From CAZWSX01 sp964636985 (GTDB taxonomy: Bacteria; Planctomycetota; Planctomycetia; Pirellulales; Pirellulaceae), in the NCBI GenBank assembly GCA_964636985.1, contig CAZWSX010000006.1, positions 124,001-188,000 of the forward strand: a stretch of DNA of 64,000 bases. The letters are read 5' to 3'. Made by a program: the position numbers and the translations under genes. How positions within the stretch are numbered: position 1 is the stretch's first letter; each line of letters begins with the position of its first letter. Below are positions 52,331-61,825 of the stretch, piece after piece. The notes below the pieces were generated by a model. It saw only the letters and a program-made list of their open reading frames with translations. It was not told the DNA's origin and did no database searches.

Positions 52331-54856
52331 ATGCGAAATGCGATTCTCGCCACGGCTATTTGCCTTTTGGCGATCCAGTTGTTTGTGAACCCGGCGGCTG
52401 CGCGGGCGCAAACGGTGAACGATGTCCGCGAGGCGCTCGGCGACTTGCAGCGATGGGTCGAAGCCGATCCCGTCTCCGGCGACGAACTCTGGCGCGGTGA
52501 GAACGGTTGGTACAAGTATCTAGGCGTGCCGCAACTCAAGCAGGCGCTGCTTCTTTATCCGCATGGCGATCGCGCGGCACTTGAGTTTTCGCTCCGTCAA
52601 CTTGAGGGCAACGGGGATTCGCTCGCGTTGCCGATTCCTCAGCGGCTGAGAAACTCGCTCAAGGCGTTGCTGAGCGCTCATTCCGATCCCGAGATGGGCC
52701 GCATTGAAACGGCACTTCGGCAAGCTCTTGAAAAAACCGCCGACGTCGACCCGAAGCAGCATCTTGAACTTGCGAAAGCGGATGTGGCAGCGGCGATCGA
52801 GAAGGTCGACACCTTGCTCGCTAAGTGGCCGCCAGCCAATCAGGCGGGTTGGCGCGAGTATTTGCGCTGGCCGTTGTTGAAGGAAGAGCTTCAACTGGAT
52901 CACGTTCCATACTCACTGCGATTGCGCAAAATCCGCCGGCTTCTCTCGCAAAACAACAATGGTTTGGAACGTCCCGAGTTTCGCCAGCTTAGCGATGCTC
53001 TGCGTCGATTGATTGACGCGACCGTCTTTTACGAACTCCATTTTCCGTTGGCAAAAACGGCAGCCGAAGAAGAGGAAGAGGGTCCGAGCGCTCCATTAAC
53101 CGCATTGCGCAGCGCGTCAGCGATCGCCGACGAGGAAGAGGATGCGGAAGATGGCGAAGATCCTTCGGAATCCGAGGCCGAGCCGAAAGCACCGGGCGCT
53201 GCGGTCCGCAAACCGGTTCCTCCCCAAGACGTTTACCGTCAGATCGTTGAATCGCTGATTCGACGCATGTCGTACGGAAGCCTTCGCGGAGATGGACGTC
53301 AAAACGGCGAACTCAACTTCGACTTGACCATGGGCGAACAGTATCCCGGCATCAGGCCGCTCGCCGCCGAGATTCGCAAGCAAATGTCGCGTCCTACGGC
53401 ACTCGTCACGGCGTCGGAGGCCTTCGTCAACGAGTTGGGAACGTTGCCGGTCAGCCAAACGATGCAAGTGCGAGAAACCATTCTCGGCGCGCAAATGACG
53501 GGAACGTCAACTGCCTCGGGAACGACCTCGGTCGACCTTAAACCAAACAACGACTTCATCTCGGCTGATTACCTGTTGAACTCGCGCGTCGACTCCAGCA
53601 ACACGGGCGTCCGAGGCAAGATCGTCGCATGTACCACGTCGGTCGCGGCTGTCACCGGAGTCATCAAGGCACGCGTCGAGCCTACCGGCCTGCAAGTGGG
53701 AACTCCTACCATCCACGCCGACACCAATACGCACATCGATAGCGTCAGCGCAAACACGGTCATCTTGCCCGGACTTATTTCACGGATTGCGACCCGCGCT
53801 GCGCACAAGCAGTTGCCCCAGGCGCAGCAGGAGGCCTCGCGAAAGACAGAACAGCGGATCTCCCAAGAGTTCAGCAAGCAAGCGGGCGAACGCGTGGGCA
53901 AGATCAACACGGCATTTCGCGAGAAGATCACTCCTTTCTTGGAGCGGCGCGGCGATATCAAGGACCTGCACTTCCGATCCACGGATGTCTCGGCGCACGT
54001 TTCGGGGCGAATCGCCGACGTGTCGCAGGTGTCAACCAACGCGGCGCCTCCACAACATCACCTCTCGGGACCGGTGATCGTGAGAATTCACGAATCGCTG
54101 GTGAACAACTGGCTCGAAACGGAGTTCGCCGGCAACATCATGCAAGTCACCGGTGCCAGCTTCGAGTTCGCCGAAGATCTGGGCCTGAAAGGTCCCAATC
54201 GGGAGCCATGCCCCGAAGATGCGGAAAGCGAGACCGAAGAGAAAGAAGCAACCTCCGATCAAGAGGAAGGGACCGAGGATTCCGACGGAGCCGAGGCGTC
54301 GGCCGAAGAGAAACTGCCGCCCGGAACACTTTCTACAAATTCGATTCTGCTCGCGGGCAAGTGCCCGATTGCCCTGTCGTTCGATCACGACAAGATTCGC
54401 GTGCACGCGGTCATCGATCGTGCAATCGGAAAAGAGCTAACGCAGCAAATCAACTCCCCGCTCGAGATTTCCGCCATCTACCGGATCAGCCGCTCGCCGG
54501 GGACGATCGAACTCGATCGCATTGGAAGCGTGGAAGTCAACTATTTCGATCCGGCGAAGAACAACTCTTTTACGTCGCGCGAGTATGGCGTGAAAGTGCT
54601 GCTGCAAAAGCGCGTGAGCCGCAACGTCCTGCGTTGCAAGTTCAACGTGACAAGGATTGTCGATCGGTTGATGGAACGACTTCTTTCAAAAAACACGGTG
54701 ATGACAAAGCTGCGCGACTATGAAGTGACGAACGTCGAGTCGGAAGGAGGCTGGTTGTCGCTCTCACTCGATCGCAAGGCCGCGCCGTCGCTCCAGCTTA
54801 CGGGGACACCCACGCCCGCACCTGTTATCGTCTCGCCCGCGCAAGCGTCGCCCTAA
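52331..54856 (+). CDS. Large exported protein of unknown function
   Basis: An 841-residue protein. A signal peptide (ILATAICLLAIQLFVNPAAA) is followed by a helical N-terminal region (residues 28-230), an acidic Glu-rich linker (about 240-290), a mixed central domain (about 300-610), a second acidic linker (about 625-665) and a mostly beta C-terminal domain (about 670-820). The two acidic linkers suggest three separate folded modules. No catalytic motif or known domain is recognised. It is an envelope or secreted protein; the small unknown gene at 54932 follows on the same strand after 75 bases. Confidence 0.7.
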   Translation: MRNAILATAICLLAIQLFVNPAAARAQTVNDVREALGDLQRWVEADPVSGDELWRGENGWYKYLGVPQLKQALLLYPHGDRAALEFSLRQLEGNGDSLALPIPQRLRNSLKALLSAHSDPEMGRIETALRQALEKTADVDPKQHLELAKADVAAAIEKVDTLLAKWPPANQAGWREYLRWPLLKEELQLDHVPYSLRLRKIRRLLSQNNNGLERPEFRQLSDALRRLIDATVFYELHFPLAKTAAEEEEEGPSAPLTALRSASAIADEEEDAEDGEDPSESEAEPKAPGAAVRKPVPPQDVYRQIVESLIRRMSYGSLRGDGRQNGELNFDLTMGEQYPGIRPLAAEIRKQMSRPTALVTASEAFVNELGTLPVSQTMQVRETILGAQMTGTSTASGTTSVDLKPNNDFISADYLLNSRVDSSNTGVRGKIVACTTSVAAVTGVIKARVEPTGLQVGTPTIHADTNTHIDSVSANTVILPGLISRIATRAAHKQLPQAQQEASRKTEQRISQEFSKQAGERVGKINTAFREKITPFLERRGDIKDLHFRSTDVSAHVSGRIADVSQVSTNAAPPQHHLSGPVIVRIHESLVNNWLETEFAGNIMQVTGASFEFAEDLGLKGPNREPCPEDAESETEEKEATSDQEEGTEDSDGAEASAEEKLPPGTLSTNSILLAGKCPIALSFDHDKIRVHAVIDRAIGKELTQQINSPLEISAIYRISRSPGTIELDRIGSVEVNYFDPAKNNSFTSREYGVKVLLQKRVSRNVLRCKFNVTRIVDRLMERLLSKNTVMTKLRDYEVTNVESEGGWLSLSLDRKAAPSLQLTGTPTPAPVIVSPAQASP

Positions 54857-54931
54857 CCGTCGATTTCCGCGTACAATCAATGCGCGGTTCGACGAGGAAC
54901 TCGCAGTAAGGAACAAGCGGAGCGCGCGACA

Positions 54932-55444
54932 ATGGATGCTAAACCGGAAAGCACGCAGAATGCCGATCCGCAGCGCTGGGTCGATATCACGTTCGATTGC
55001 ATCCCCCTGCGGACGATCGGGCGTTTTGACATCCCCATGGATGCGTCGCCCAAGTTCCGCGAATTTTGCGAACGAATCCGCACAGCCATCGAAAAACATG
55101 GCGCGATGAATACGTATTACCTTCACAATGCCAAATGTACGTTTCACGTTCTGAATTCCGCTAACGCCGGCATGCTGCAGTATCGCTTTGAGGGGGTCGT
55201 GATCACCGACGCGGACGACCTCAAGACCAAGGCGTCGCACCTGCAGGTCGATCTGGTGCGGGAGACGTGCGACTGGCTTACGGAACCGGTTGCCCGTTGG
55301 TGGGCTCAAACGGTGTCGCGAGCCGTGGAAGTCGAGTTCGACCGCTACATCGCCGCGGGCGATTTGAAGCGCGCCAAGGAACGCATGGAAAAAATACGCG
55401 CGCAATCGGACCAAAGTGGCGGCTATCTGGGCATGTATCTCTAG
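54932..55444 (+). CDS. Small conserved-looking protein of unknown function
   Basis: A 170-residue soluble protein with no signal or membrane helix. It contains RWVDITFDCIPLRTIGRFDI, the segment NTYYLHNAKCTFHVLNSANA and RYIAAGDLKRAKERMEKIRA near the C-terminus, which is helical and charged. A GGAACAAGCGGAG ribosome site precedes the ATG by about ten bases. No family is recognised. Confidence 0.65.
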   Translation: MDAKPESTQNADPQRWVDITFDCIPLRTIGRFDIPMDASPKFREFCERIRTAIEKHGAMNTYYLHNAKCTFHVLNSANAGMLQYRFEGVVITDADDLKTKASHLQVDLVRETCDWLTEPVARWWAQTVSRAVEVEFDRYIAAGDLKRAKERMEKIRAQSDQSGGYLGMYL

Positions 55445-55670
55445 CGGCGCTTTCGCTGCGAGGGGCGCCAGCATGTTCTCCAGGCTTCTTACCCCTCCCA
55501 AATTCTTGCGGGGCGGCGCGATCGTGTTAAACCTTACGCTTTAACAAAAGTCTGACGATTTGGTCGCCGATACCTAGCAGGCGACGTTTTCCGTTGGTGC
55601 TGCGCGCAAGTGGCACGCCAGCGATGCTAGAGGCGTGAGGCGCCTCGGCTGTAACTACTGCGAAGCTGGA

Positions 55671-57998
55671 ATGGATTCCATGAACGTGCAACTCCGCGCC
55701 GTCATCGCCTCGGTGTTGATTGGAATGACCGTCTCGACGGGCTGCCATCCGACGCAGCCCTTCTACCTTCACGAGACGGGCGACCTTTCGCACTACCTCG
55801 AAAAGGCGACCAAGGTCGAACATCCCGACGTCGACGCGCCGCACCTTCCGGAAGTTGAACACGCGACCAAGCCCATCACGATTACCCACCCCGACTTCCG
55901 CGAACTGTGGGACCTCACTCTCGAGGACTGCATCTCGATCGCGCTCAACAACGCGAAGGTCATGCGCGGTGGCCAAACGCCCCGCACGCAACAAGGACAA
56001 ATCATCGCCGGCAGTTTGGAAGGGAACCTTACCGACGTGCCCAGCGGCTTTAGCACGGTCTACAATCCAGCCATTCGCGAGTCAGGTGTGGGGGGCGAAG
56101 ATGGCGTCGGCGTCGAAGCAGCGTTGGCGGCCTTCGATACGCAGGTGCACGTATTCGGCGACCAGGGGAACAACGGTTTTCTGGGACGTTCGGACCGCCC
56201 GCAAAACGTCTTCGTCAATCCGTTCAACCCGGCCGGCTTCATCGGCGTTCGCCAACTCACCAACGGCGGCTTGGTTTCGCAATTGCAGAAGAAGACCGCC
56301 ACTGGCACCACATTCACTGCCAGCGCGGATACCAGTTACCAACGCGGTATCGTCATCGGGGGGACGGCGTTTGGCCTTCCCAGCCAACCTAACCAACCTC
56401 TCAATCACGTTTGGACGCAGACCCTCCAAGTTGGCGTGGATCAACCTTTGTTGCGAGGACGCGGCGAGCAAATCAACCGCATCCCGGTGATTATCGCGCG
56501 GATCGGGAACGATACCGAAATCGCCGCACTCGAAACACGTCTGCAAAAGATGGTCTGCAATATCGAGATCCTGTACTGGGACTTGTACAATGCGTATCGC
56601 AACTTGGAAACGGCCAAGGCTGGTCGCGATAGCACCCAAGCAACCTGGCAAGTCGTGAACGAGCGGACTCACGGCGGCGTCGACAACGCCCAAGCCGAGG
56701 CTCAAGCTCGCGGCCAATTCTGGGGCTTCGAAGGACAATTGAAGGCGGCCCTTCGCGATCTGCACGACCGCGAGAATCACCTTCGCTTTATTCTGGGCTT
56801 AGCCCCCACCGACGGCCGCCTGATTCGCCCAATTGACGAGCCAACCCTGGCTCGCGTCACGTTCGACTGGAACGAAGTCCTGGCCGAGTCGATGGTGAAG
56901 CGGCCTGAGCTGCGCCTCAAGCGGTGGGATATCAGCCGCCGCGAACTCGAACTTATTCTGGCTCGCAACAACCTCCTCCCCATCCTCAACGTCGGTGGTT
57001 TGTACCGCTGGGTCGGCTTGGGTGACGACCTGATCAATGCCAGCCGCAACGGCCTCAACTTCCCGGCTCCCAATTCGACCGCCTGGGACAACCTGTTCCA
57101 AGGCCGCTTCCAGGAATTCACCTTCACAGGCGATTTCCAATTCGCCGTCGGTTATCGCCGCGAACTCGCTGGCGTGACCAACGCCCAATTGAAGGTGGCC
57201 CGCGAACGAGCCTTGTTGGAAGACATGGAACTCGATGTCACGCACGGCTTGACAAAGATGATCCGGACGCTCGACGCCGACTACAACCTGGCTCAGACCT
57301 ACTTCAATCAGTGGGTGGCGTCGGAGAAGGAAGTTTCGGCCGCGGCTCTGGTCTACGAAGAAGGTTTAGGTTCGGGCAGCCAATCGCTCAACTTGTTGCT
57401 CGAAGCCCAACGCCGCCGTGCTCAAGCCCAAGCCCTCTACTACCAGTGGATCAGCGAATACAACAAGGCTCTGGCCGACTTGCATACCATTAAAGGCTCG
57501 ATTCTCGAATACAACGGTATCGCCTTCGAGGAAGGTCCCTGGGCGAAGAAGGCTTACTGGGATGCCTTGGGCCGTGCTCGCGAACTCGACGCTGCCCACC
57601 CGCTCAACTACGGCTGGACGCGCCCCAACGTCGTGAGCATGGGCTCGACTCAGGAAGCTTTCCCCAACGCCAGTGTGACGACGGGAGCCACGTCGGGAAC
57701 GCCCTCGCCGCTTGGATCGGGCGATCCAATGGGATCACCGACGCCTTCGATGCAACCGATGCAACGGCGTGAATCGTTGCCGCCTGTCTCGCCTGAGATG
57801 GAAGAGATGCAGCTTCCTAATCGTGATGAAGGCGAATTGATGCCGGTCGAATCGGCGTACCGCTCCTACCGAAATCGAAAGAGCGGGCCCGCATCGGATG
57901 AATTCCAAGGCGGATCGATGGCTCACGAATCGTATTACCGTCCCGCGGCTCTCAACCAAGAGCCGCAGGCAAGCGTGGCACCTCGGGACCGCAGGTAG
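55671..57998 (+). CDS. TolC-family outer-membrane efflux lipoprotein
   Basis: A 775-residue protein with two OEP-type repeats. A signal peptide with lipobox (SVLIGMTVSTGC) indicates a lipid anchor. LTLEDCISIALNNAKVMRGG starts the first coiled hairpin; LETAKAGRDSTQATWQVVNE and VSAAALVYEEGLGSGSQSLN are typical TolC helices. The C-terminal 130 residues are a Pro/Ser/Glu-rich tail. It is longer than usual TolC (about 450-500), partly due to that tail and to a loop at about residues 120-230. ATG codons at 55671 and 55680 both fit. It may pair with the RND system at 22147-30124, but that is inference. Confidence 0.85.
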   Translation: MDSMNVQLRAVIASVLIGMTVSTGCHPTQPFYLHETGDLSHYLEKATKVEHPDVDAPHLPEVEHATKPITITHPDFRELWDLTLEDCISIALNNAKVMRGGQTPRTQQGQIIAGSLEGNLTDVPSGFSTVYNPAIRESGVGGEDGVGVEAALAAFDTQVHVFGDQGNNGFLGRSDRPQNVFVNPFNPAGFIGVRQLTNGGLVSQLQKKTATGTTFTASADTSYQRGIVIGGTAFGLPSQPNQPLNHVWTQTLQVGVDQPLLRGRGEQINRIPVIIARIGNDTEIAALETRLQKMVCNIEILYWDLYNAYRNLETAKAGRDSTQATWQVVNERTHGGVDNAQAEAQARGQFWGFEGQLKAALRDLHDRENHLRFILGLAPTDGRLIRPIDEPTLARVTFDWNEVLAESMVKRPELRLKRWDISRRELELILARNNLLPILNVGGLYRWVGLGDDLINASRNGLNFPAPNSTAWDNLFQGRFQEFTFTGDFQFAVGYRRELAGVTNAQLKVARERALLEDMELDVTHGLTKMIRTLDADYNLAQTYFNQWVASEKEVSAAALVYEEGLGSGSQSLNLLLEAQRRRAQAQALYYQWISEYNKALADLHTIKGSILEYNGIAFEEGPWAKKAYWDALGRARELDAAHPLNYGWTRPNVVSMGSTQEAFPNASVTTGATSGTPSPLGSGDPMGSPTPSMQPMQRRESLPPVSPEMEEMQLPNRDEGELMPVESAYRSYRNRKSGPASDEFQGGSMAHESYYRPAALNQEPQASVAPRDRR

Positions 57999-58024
57999 TC
58001 TCACGTCAGGGGCGTAACACCTCC

Positions 58025-58046
58025 CGACTGGGAAAAGCCCCAGTCG
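58025..58046. terminator. Hairpin between convergent genes
   Basis: CGACTGGG, loop AAAAGC, CCCAGTCG is a perfect 8-bp stem followed by TTGTT, midway between the stops of the TolC-family gene and the PPC-like gene. Likely bidirectional terminator. Confidence 0.6.
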
Positions 58047-58058
58047 TTGTTGGCAACC

Positions 58059-60455
58059 CTACTCCGGCTGAACGGCGATGACCTGCGTCGTCTCGCTAAT
58101 CACTTCGGTCTTGCTGTCGAGCTGACCGATTGCCCGAAATAAGAGTTTCGTGGAACGGGCGAGCGGCGCGCCTGATGGGAGCTGGACGTCGACCGATGCC
58201 TCGGTCGCATTCGCTTCGAACGTAGCGGCCGCTGCTATCACGCCGGCCGGCGGGGCGACTAACTCGATTCGCATCGGGCCGGTAAAGTTCGGCGTTCGGT
58301 CCAGCAGCAGCGGAACACGGACCGTCGAGCCCAGCCGCGCCTCGATCTCGCTGTCTTTGCTCCGTAGTTTTACCACGGTGGGTAGCGTGCGGATCATGCA
58401 ACGCATGGTCGAGACGACGAGCATTGTTTGCTTTTGACCGGCCGAATCGGTGAACTCCACATGCCCCTGCGCGTAAACGTTGGAGTGTGCCTGGACATTA
58501 ATGTGCATCGTCTCAGGAAGATAAAGGGGCAGCATTGTCTGGTTGTCGCCGGGCGCAATGGTCGTGTTGAGGATCTCGATTCCATCCAGATCCTTGATTT
58601 GCCGGTCGGCCATTTGCAGCTGGATAGGCTGGTTGAAATCGCCCAGCCGTTCGATCTCCATCAGGTACCGGTACACCGTCCCGCGATGGGCGTATTGGTA
58701 GGCCTCGTTACAATAAAGACGAAAAACCGGCTTGTGTACGAGCGTGAGTTGCACGTGATCGATCGTTGAGGCACCGACGCCGATGCCGTCGGGATCGTGT
58801 CCCAAATGCGTCGCCAAGGCTGCGCGTTCGACCATCTTGCCGTCGATTTCGGCTCGGCCGCGAATGCGAATGGTCGCGTCGCACGAGGGAGCGTCGGCCT
58901 CGGCGATGAATGCCAGCTTGGCTGTCGGTTGCCCGGGCGCGACCGTTGTGCCTTCCACTTTGATTCCCTTGGGAAGGCCCTCGACGATCAATTCAATCGG
59001 CGCCACGAAGCCCCCCGTTCGTTCGATCGCCACGTCGATTTCGCCGCGCGCGCCTTGGACGACATTGACGGCATCGACCTTCGCTGCAATGGCAAATCCG
59101 GGCGCCGCCTCGCGCACGGTCAACCGGTAGATGTGACTTGGCCCTCCGTGAATTCCTTGTTGGACGTCGCGAACCCGCAGTCTCCAAGTCCCGTCGGCCG
59201 GAGGCGTCCAATCGGTTCGGACGGTTCCCTCCGTACCTTGAACGACATTTCCCGTCCAAACAACGCCGCCATTAGCATCGACCAGTTCGACAACGGGCAG
59301 CGCCGTCGACCAGTGAGCATGCGCGGCGCAGTCGATCGACAGCATCTTCCCGGCCACGGCCTCGAAGCGATACCAATCTTCATCTCGCGGCGATTCGAGA
59401 CGACCGTTCATGGTTTGAGGTAACGATAGCGCCGTCGCCGAATCGGCCGTGTCGTTATCGCTTGACTCGATGGCTTCGGGGAACTCGCCTGCCATCAACG
59501 GAACCGCGTTCGCGGAATCGTCGGCGCGTCGCCAGAACAATCCAGGCGAACTGGGAACATCGGCGGCGAGTGCCAGAGAGCGAAAGCCACTTCCGCCGTC
59601 GGGCGTAAGGAACTCCAAAATTCCCTTTTCCTGCGAACGCCCGCCGGGAGGAAATGCGTACTGGAGTAGCGGCTTCGTCGTGATCGTCGCACGGTAGACG
59701 TACGATGGTCCCCCCTTATAGCTCACGCCTGCGACCAGCAGCTTGTAGATACCTGCCACCTTGGGACGGAATGCGATTACGGGATCGGACCCGAGCCTCA
59801 ACTCCTGGACCTGCACGCGGTGGCCATTGGGGCCAAACACCTGCACGAGCGGATCGAGTGCCGAACCCAGTCGCGTGGCCATCATGTCGATAACTGTGAC
59901 GGTGTTTGGCTCCGCGTGAAACGCGAAGTAGTCGAGGTCGCGCTCGCCGGCGATTTGGCCATTGATGGTGACGGGCGCCACGATATTCTCAGCCTGGTCG
60001 AGCGTCGAGTTGGGCTCGGTCTCGATGAACTCAGGCAAATTGCCGATGATGAAAGGGCGCGCACCGGTTCCGCCGCTGGCGCATCCCAATCGCCAGAGAG
60101 CCGTTCCGACCGGTGCATCCGAACCGATTGCGACCTTCGAGTGCCATTCGCTGGGATACGTGACCGGCAGTTCGCCTGGCTTCCGGCGCGGAGATGGGGC
60201 GTAGTCGCCTGAAACGCGATCCGTCAGTTCCGCAGGAGCCGAGACTCCTTCGCCAAAAAAGTGAAACCGAGTCTTCGGCGGAAGACATTCGCCGCCGACT
60301 CGCACGTCGACTTCCGTTCCGCGTTGGCCTCCGGCTGGAAAGATGTGCGTGCTGGAGGGTTGTACGGGAACCTGCTGGCCCGACGATTCGCTCACCATCG
60401 CGACGAAGATCGCAAGGGCAAAGAGAACTCGCGAAAAAGTCAATCGAGTCGGCAT
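58059..60455 (-). CDS. Exported PPC-domain-like beta-rich protein
   Basis: A 798-residue exported protein. The signal peptide (RVLFALAIFVAMVSESSGQQ) is followed by a chain of beta-sandwich domains. Residues about 140-245 (EFIETEPNSTLDQAENIVAP to SYVYRATI) and about 320-450 (EAIESSDNDTADSATALSLP to SHIYRLTV) look like bacterial pre-peptidase C-terminal (PPC) domains. The rest is Ig-like. Such proteins accompany DUF1501 and DUF1549/DUF1553 genes in planctomycetes, probably at the cell surface. The ATG at 60455 (MPTRLTF) is preferred to 60467. The DUF1501 gene lies 20 bases upstream. Confidence 0.78.
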   Translation of the reverse strand: MPTRLTFSRVLFALAIFVAMVSESSGQQVPVQPSSTHIFPAGGQRGTEVDVRVGGECLPPKTRFHFFGEGVSAPAELTDRVSGDYAPSPRRKPGELPVTYPSEWHSKVAIGSDAPVGTALWRLGCASGGTGARPFIIGNLPEFIETEPNSTLDQAENIVAPVTINGQIAGERDLDYFAFHAEPNTVTVIDMMATRLGSALDPLVQVFGPNGHRVQVQELRLGSDPVIAFRPKVAGIYKLLVAGVSYKGGPSYVYRATITTKPLLQYAFPPGGRSQEKGILEFLTPDGGSGFRSLALAADVPSSPGLFWRRADDSANAVPLMAGEFPEAIESSDNDTADSATALSLPQTMNGRLESPRDEDWYRFEAVAGKMLSIDCAAHAHWSTALPVVELVDANGGVVWTGNVVQGTEGTVRTDWTPPADGTWRLRVRDVQQGIHGGPSHIYRLTVREAAPGFAIAAKVDAVNVVQGARGEIDVAIERTGGFVAPIELIVEGLPKGIKVEGTTVAPGQPTAKLAFIAEADAPSCDATIRIRGRAEIDGKMVERAALATHLGHDPDGIGVGASTIDHVQLTLVHKPVFRLYCNEAYQYAHRGTVYRYLMEIERLGDFNQPIQLQMADRQIKDLDGIEILNTTIAPGDNQTMLPLYLPETMHINVQAHSNVYAQGHVEFTDSAGQKQTMLVVSTMRCMIRTLPTVVKLRSKDSEIEARLGSTVRVPLLLDRTPNFTGPMRIELVAPPAGVIAAAATFEANATEASVDVQLPSGAPLARSTKLLFRAIGQLDSKTEVISETTQVIAVQPE

Positions 60456-60475
60456 CGGAACTCCCAATTGTCGCG

Positions 60476-61825
60476 CTAAGCGAACAGCTCTCGGACAACC
60501 TTTCCGCCACCGGCGAGCTGAATCGGACGCCCGACCGGCGTGTGGAGGGTTACATCGGGATCGAATCCCATGGCGGCGAGAATCGTCGCGGCGAAGTCCG
60601 ACGGAGTGATAGGCCGATCGACCACGCTGGCGGCCTGCTTGTCGGTCGCTCCGAGGGTGATGCCTCCTTTGATCCCGGCACCTGCCATCACCACCGAGAA
60701 CGCCTGCGGCCAGTGATCGCGGCCGGCCATGTTGTTAATTCGCGGAGTGCGGCCGAACTCGGTCGCCAGTACGACGAGCGTCTTATCGAGGCGCCCGCGC
60801 TCGTCGAGATCTTGAATTAGCGCCGAGAGTCCTTGATCGAGCGGCGGCACCAAGAGGTCGCGCAGGCTCTCGGAATTCTTGCGGTGCGTATCCCAGTGGC
60901 CATTTTCTATGCTCACGAACCGGCAACCGGCTTCGACTAGGCGCCTGGCCAGCAAGCAGCACTGGCCAAGGCTGGTCAATCCATAGGCTTCGCGCGTTTC
61001 GGGCTTTTCGCGATGGATCTCGAACGCCTCCTTGGCGGCAACGCTCGTCATCAATTTGGCCGCTTTTTCGTAATAGACGTCGAGCGCCTTCTCGTTATTG
61101 CTGAGCGTTTCGGTGCGGCGCTCGAATTCCTGAATGGCTTGCAGCGCACTTTGCCGGCGCGAACCGCGCGTTACGGCCACGCCGGCGGGCAGCGTCACAT
61201 CGCGCACGGCAAACTCGGGCGAGGCGGGATCAGACTCGATCACGAATGGAGCGAAGCTTGGACCCAGGAACGAGGGCCCGCCGCTGTTCAGGAAATTGGG
61301 AACGGAGATATACGGCGGCAACTCGCCCGACTCGCCCGCCAGCTTAGCCACCATCGAGCCGAACGACGGGTGCATGTTGTTGTTCGGGTTGTTGCGATTG
61401 AAGGCGGGCCCAAAACCGGGATGTTGCCCGGTCATCATCACGTGGTAACCGGCCGTGTGATCGGGATCGCCGTGGGTCAGGCTTCGCAAGATGGCATACT
61501 TGTCGGCGACGCTGGCCATTTTCGGAAGCAACTCCGAAATATGGATGCCCGGCACCTTGGTGCTGATGGGGCGAAAGTCTCCGCGAATTTCCGACGGAGC
61601 TTCCGGCTTCACGTCCCACATGTCCTGATGGGCCATGCCGCCGATGATGAAGATGAAGATGCAGTTGACGTCCCGCTTCTCCGACTCCACGGCCAGCACA
61701 TCTTGCATCCGCAAGAGTTCGGCCAGGCCTAAACCGGCGACGGTCCCCACTTTGAGCAGGTCGCGACGGCTAGCGCCCGATGTTCGTTGACCGTAATTTC
61801 CATGGCCAAACATGCTGGGCCTCAT
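60476..61825 (-). CDS. DUF1501 Tat-exported sulfatase-like protein
   Basis: A 449-residue protein. A Tat-like signal (SRRDLLKVGTVAGLGLAELL) is followed by CIFIFIIGGMAHQDMWDVKP, the DUF1501 start. Later come LTHGDPDHTAGYHVMMTGQH, ENGHWDTHRKNSE and LATEFGRTPRINNMAGRDHW. The start is the ATG at 61825, which overlaps the stop of the upstream DUF1549/DUF1553 gene (ATGA), so the two are coupled. It differs clearly from the copy at 20710. Confidence 0.92.
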   Translation of the reverse strand: MRPSMFGHGNYGQRTSGASRRDLLKVGTVAGLGLAELLRMQDVLAVESEKRDVNCIFIFIIGGMAHQDMWDVKPEAPSEIRGDFRPISTKVPGIHISELLPKMASVADKYAILRSLTHGDPDHTAGYHVMMTGQHPGFGPAFNRNNPNNNMHPSFGSMVAKLAGESGELPPYISVPNFLNSGGPSFLGPSFAPFVIESDPASPEFAVRDVTLPAGVAVTRGSRRQSALQAIQEFERRTETLSNNEKALDVYYEKAAKLMTSVAAKEAFEIHREKPETREAYGLTSLGQCCLLARRLVEAGCRFVSIENGHWDTHRKNSESLRDLLVPPLDQGLSALIQDLDERGRLDKTLVVLATEFGRTPRINNMAGRDHWPQAFSVVMAGAGIKGGITLGATDKQAASVVDRPITPSDFAATILAAMGFDPDVTLHTPVGRPIQLAGGGKVVRELFA

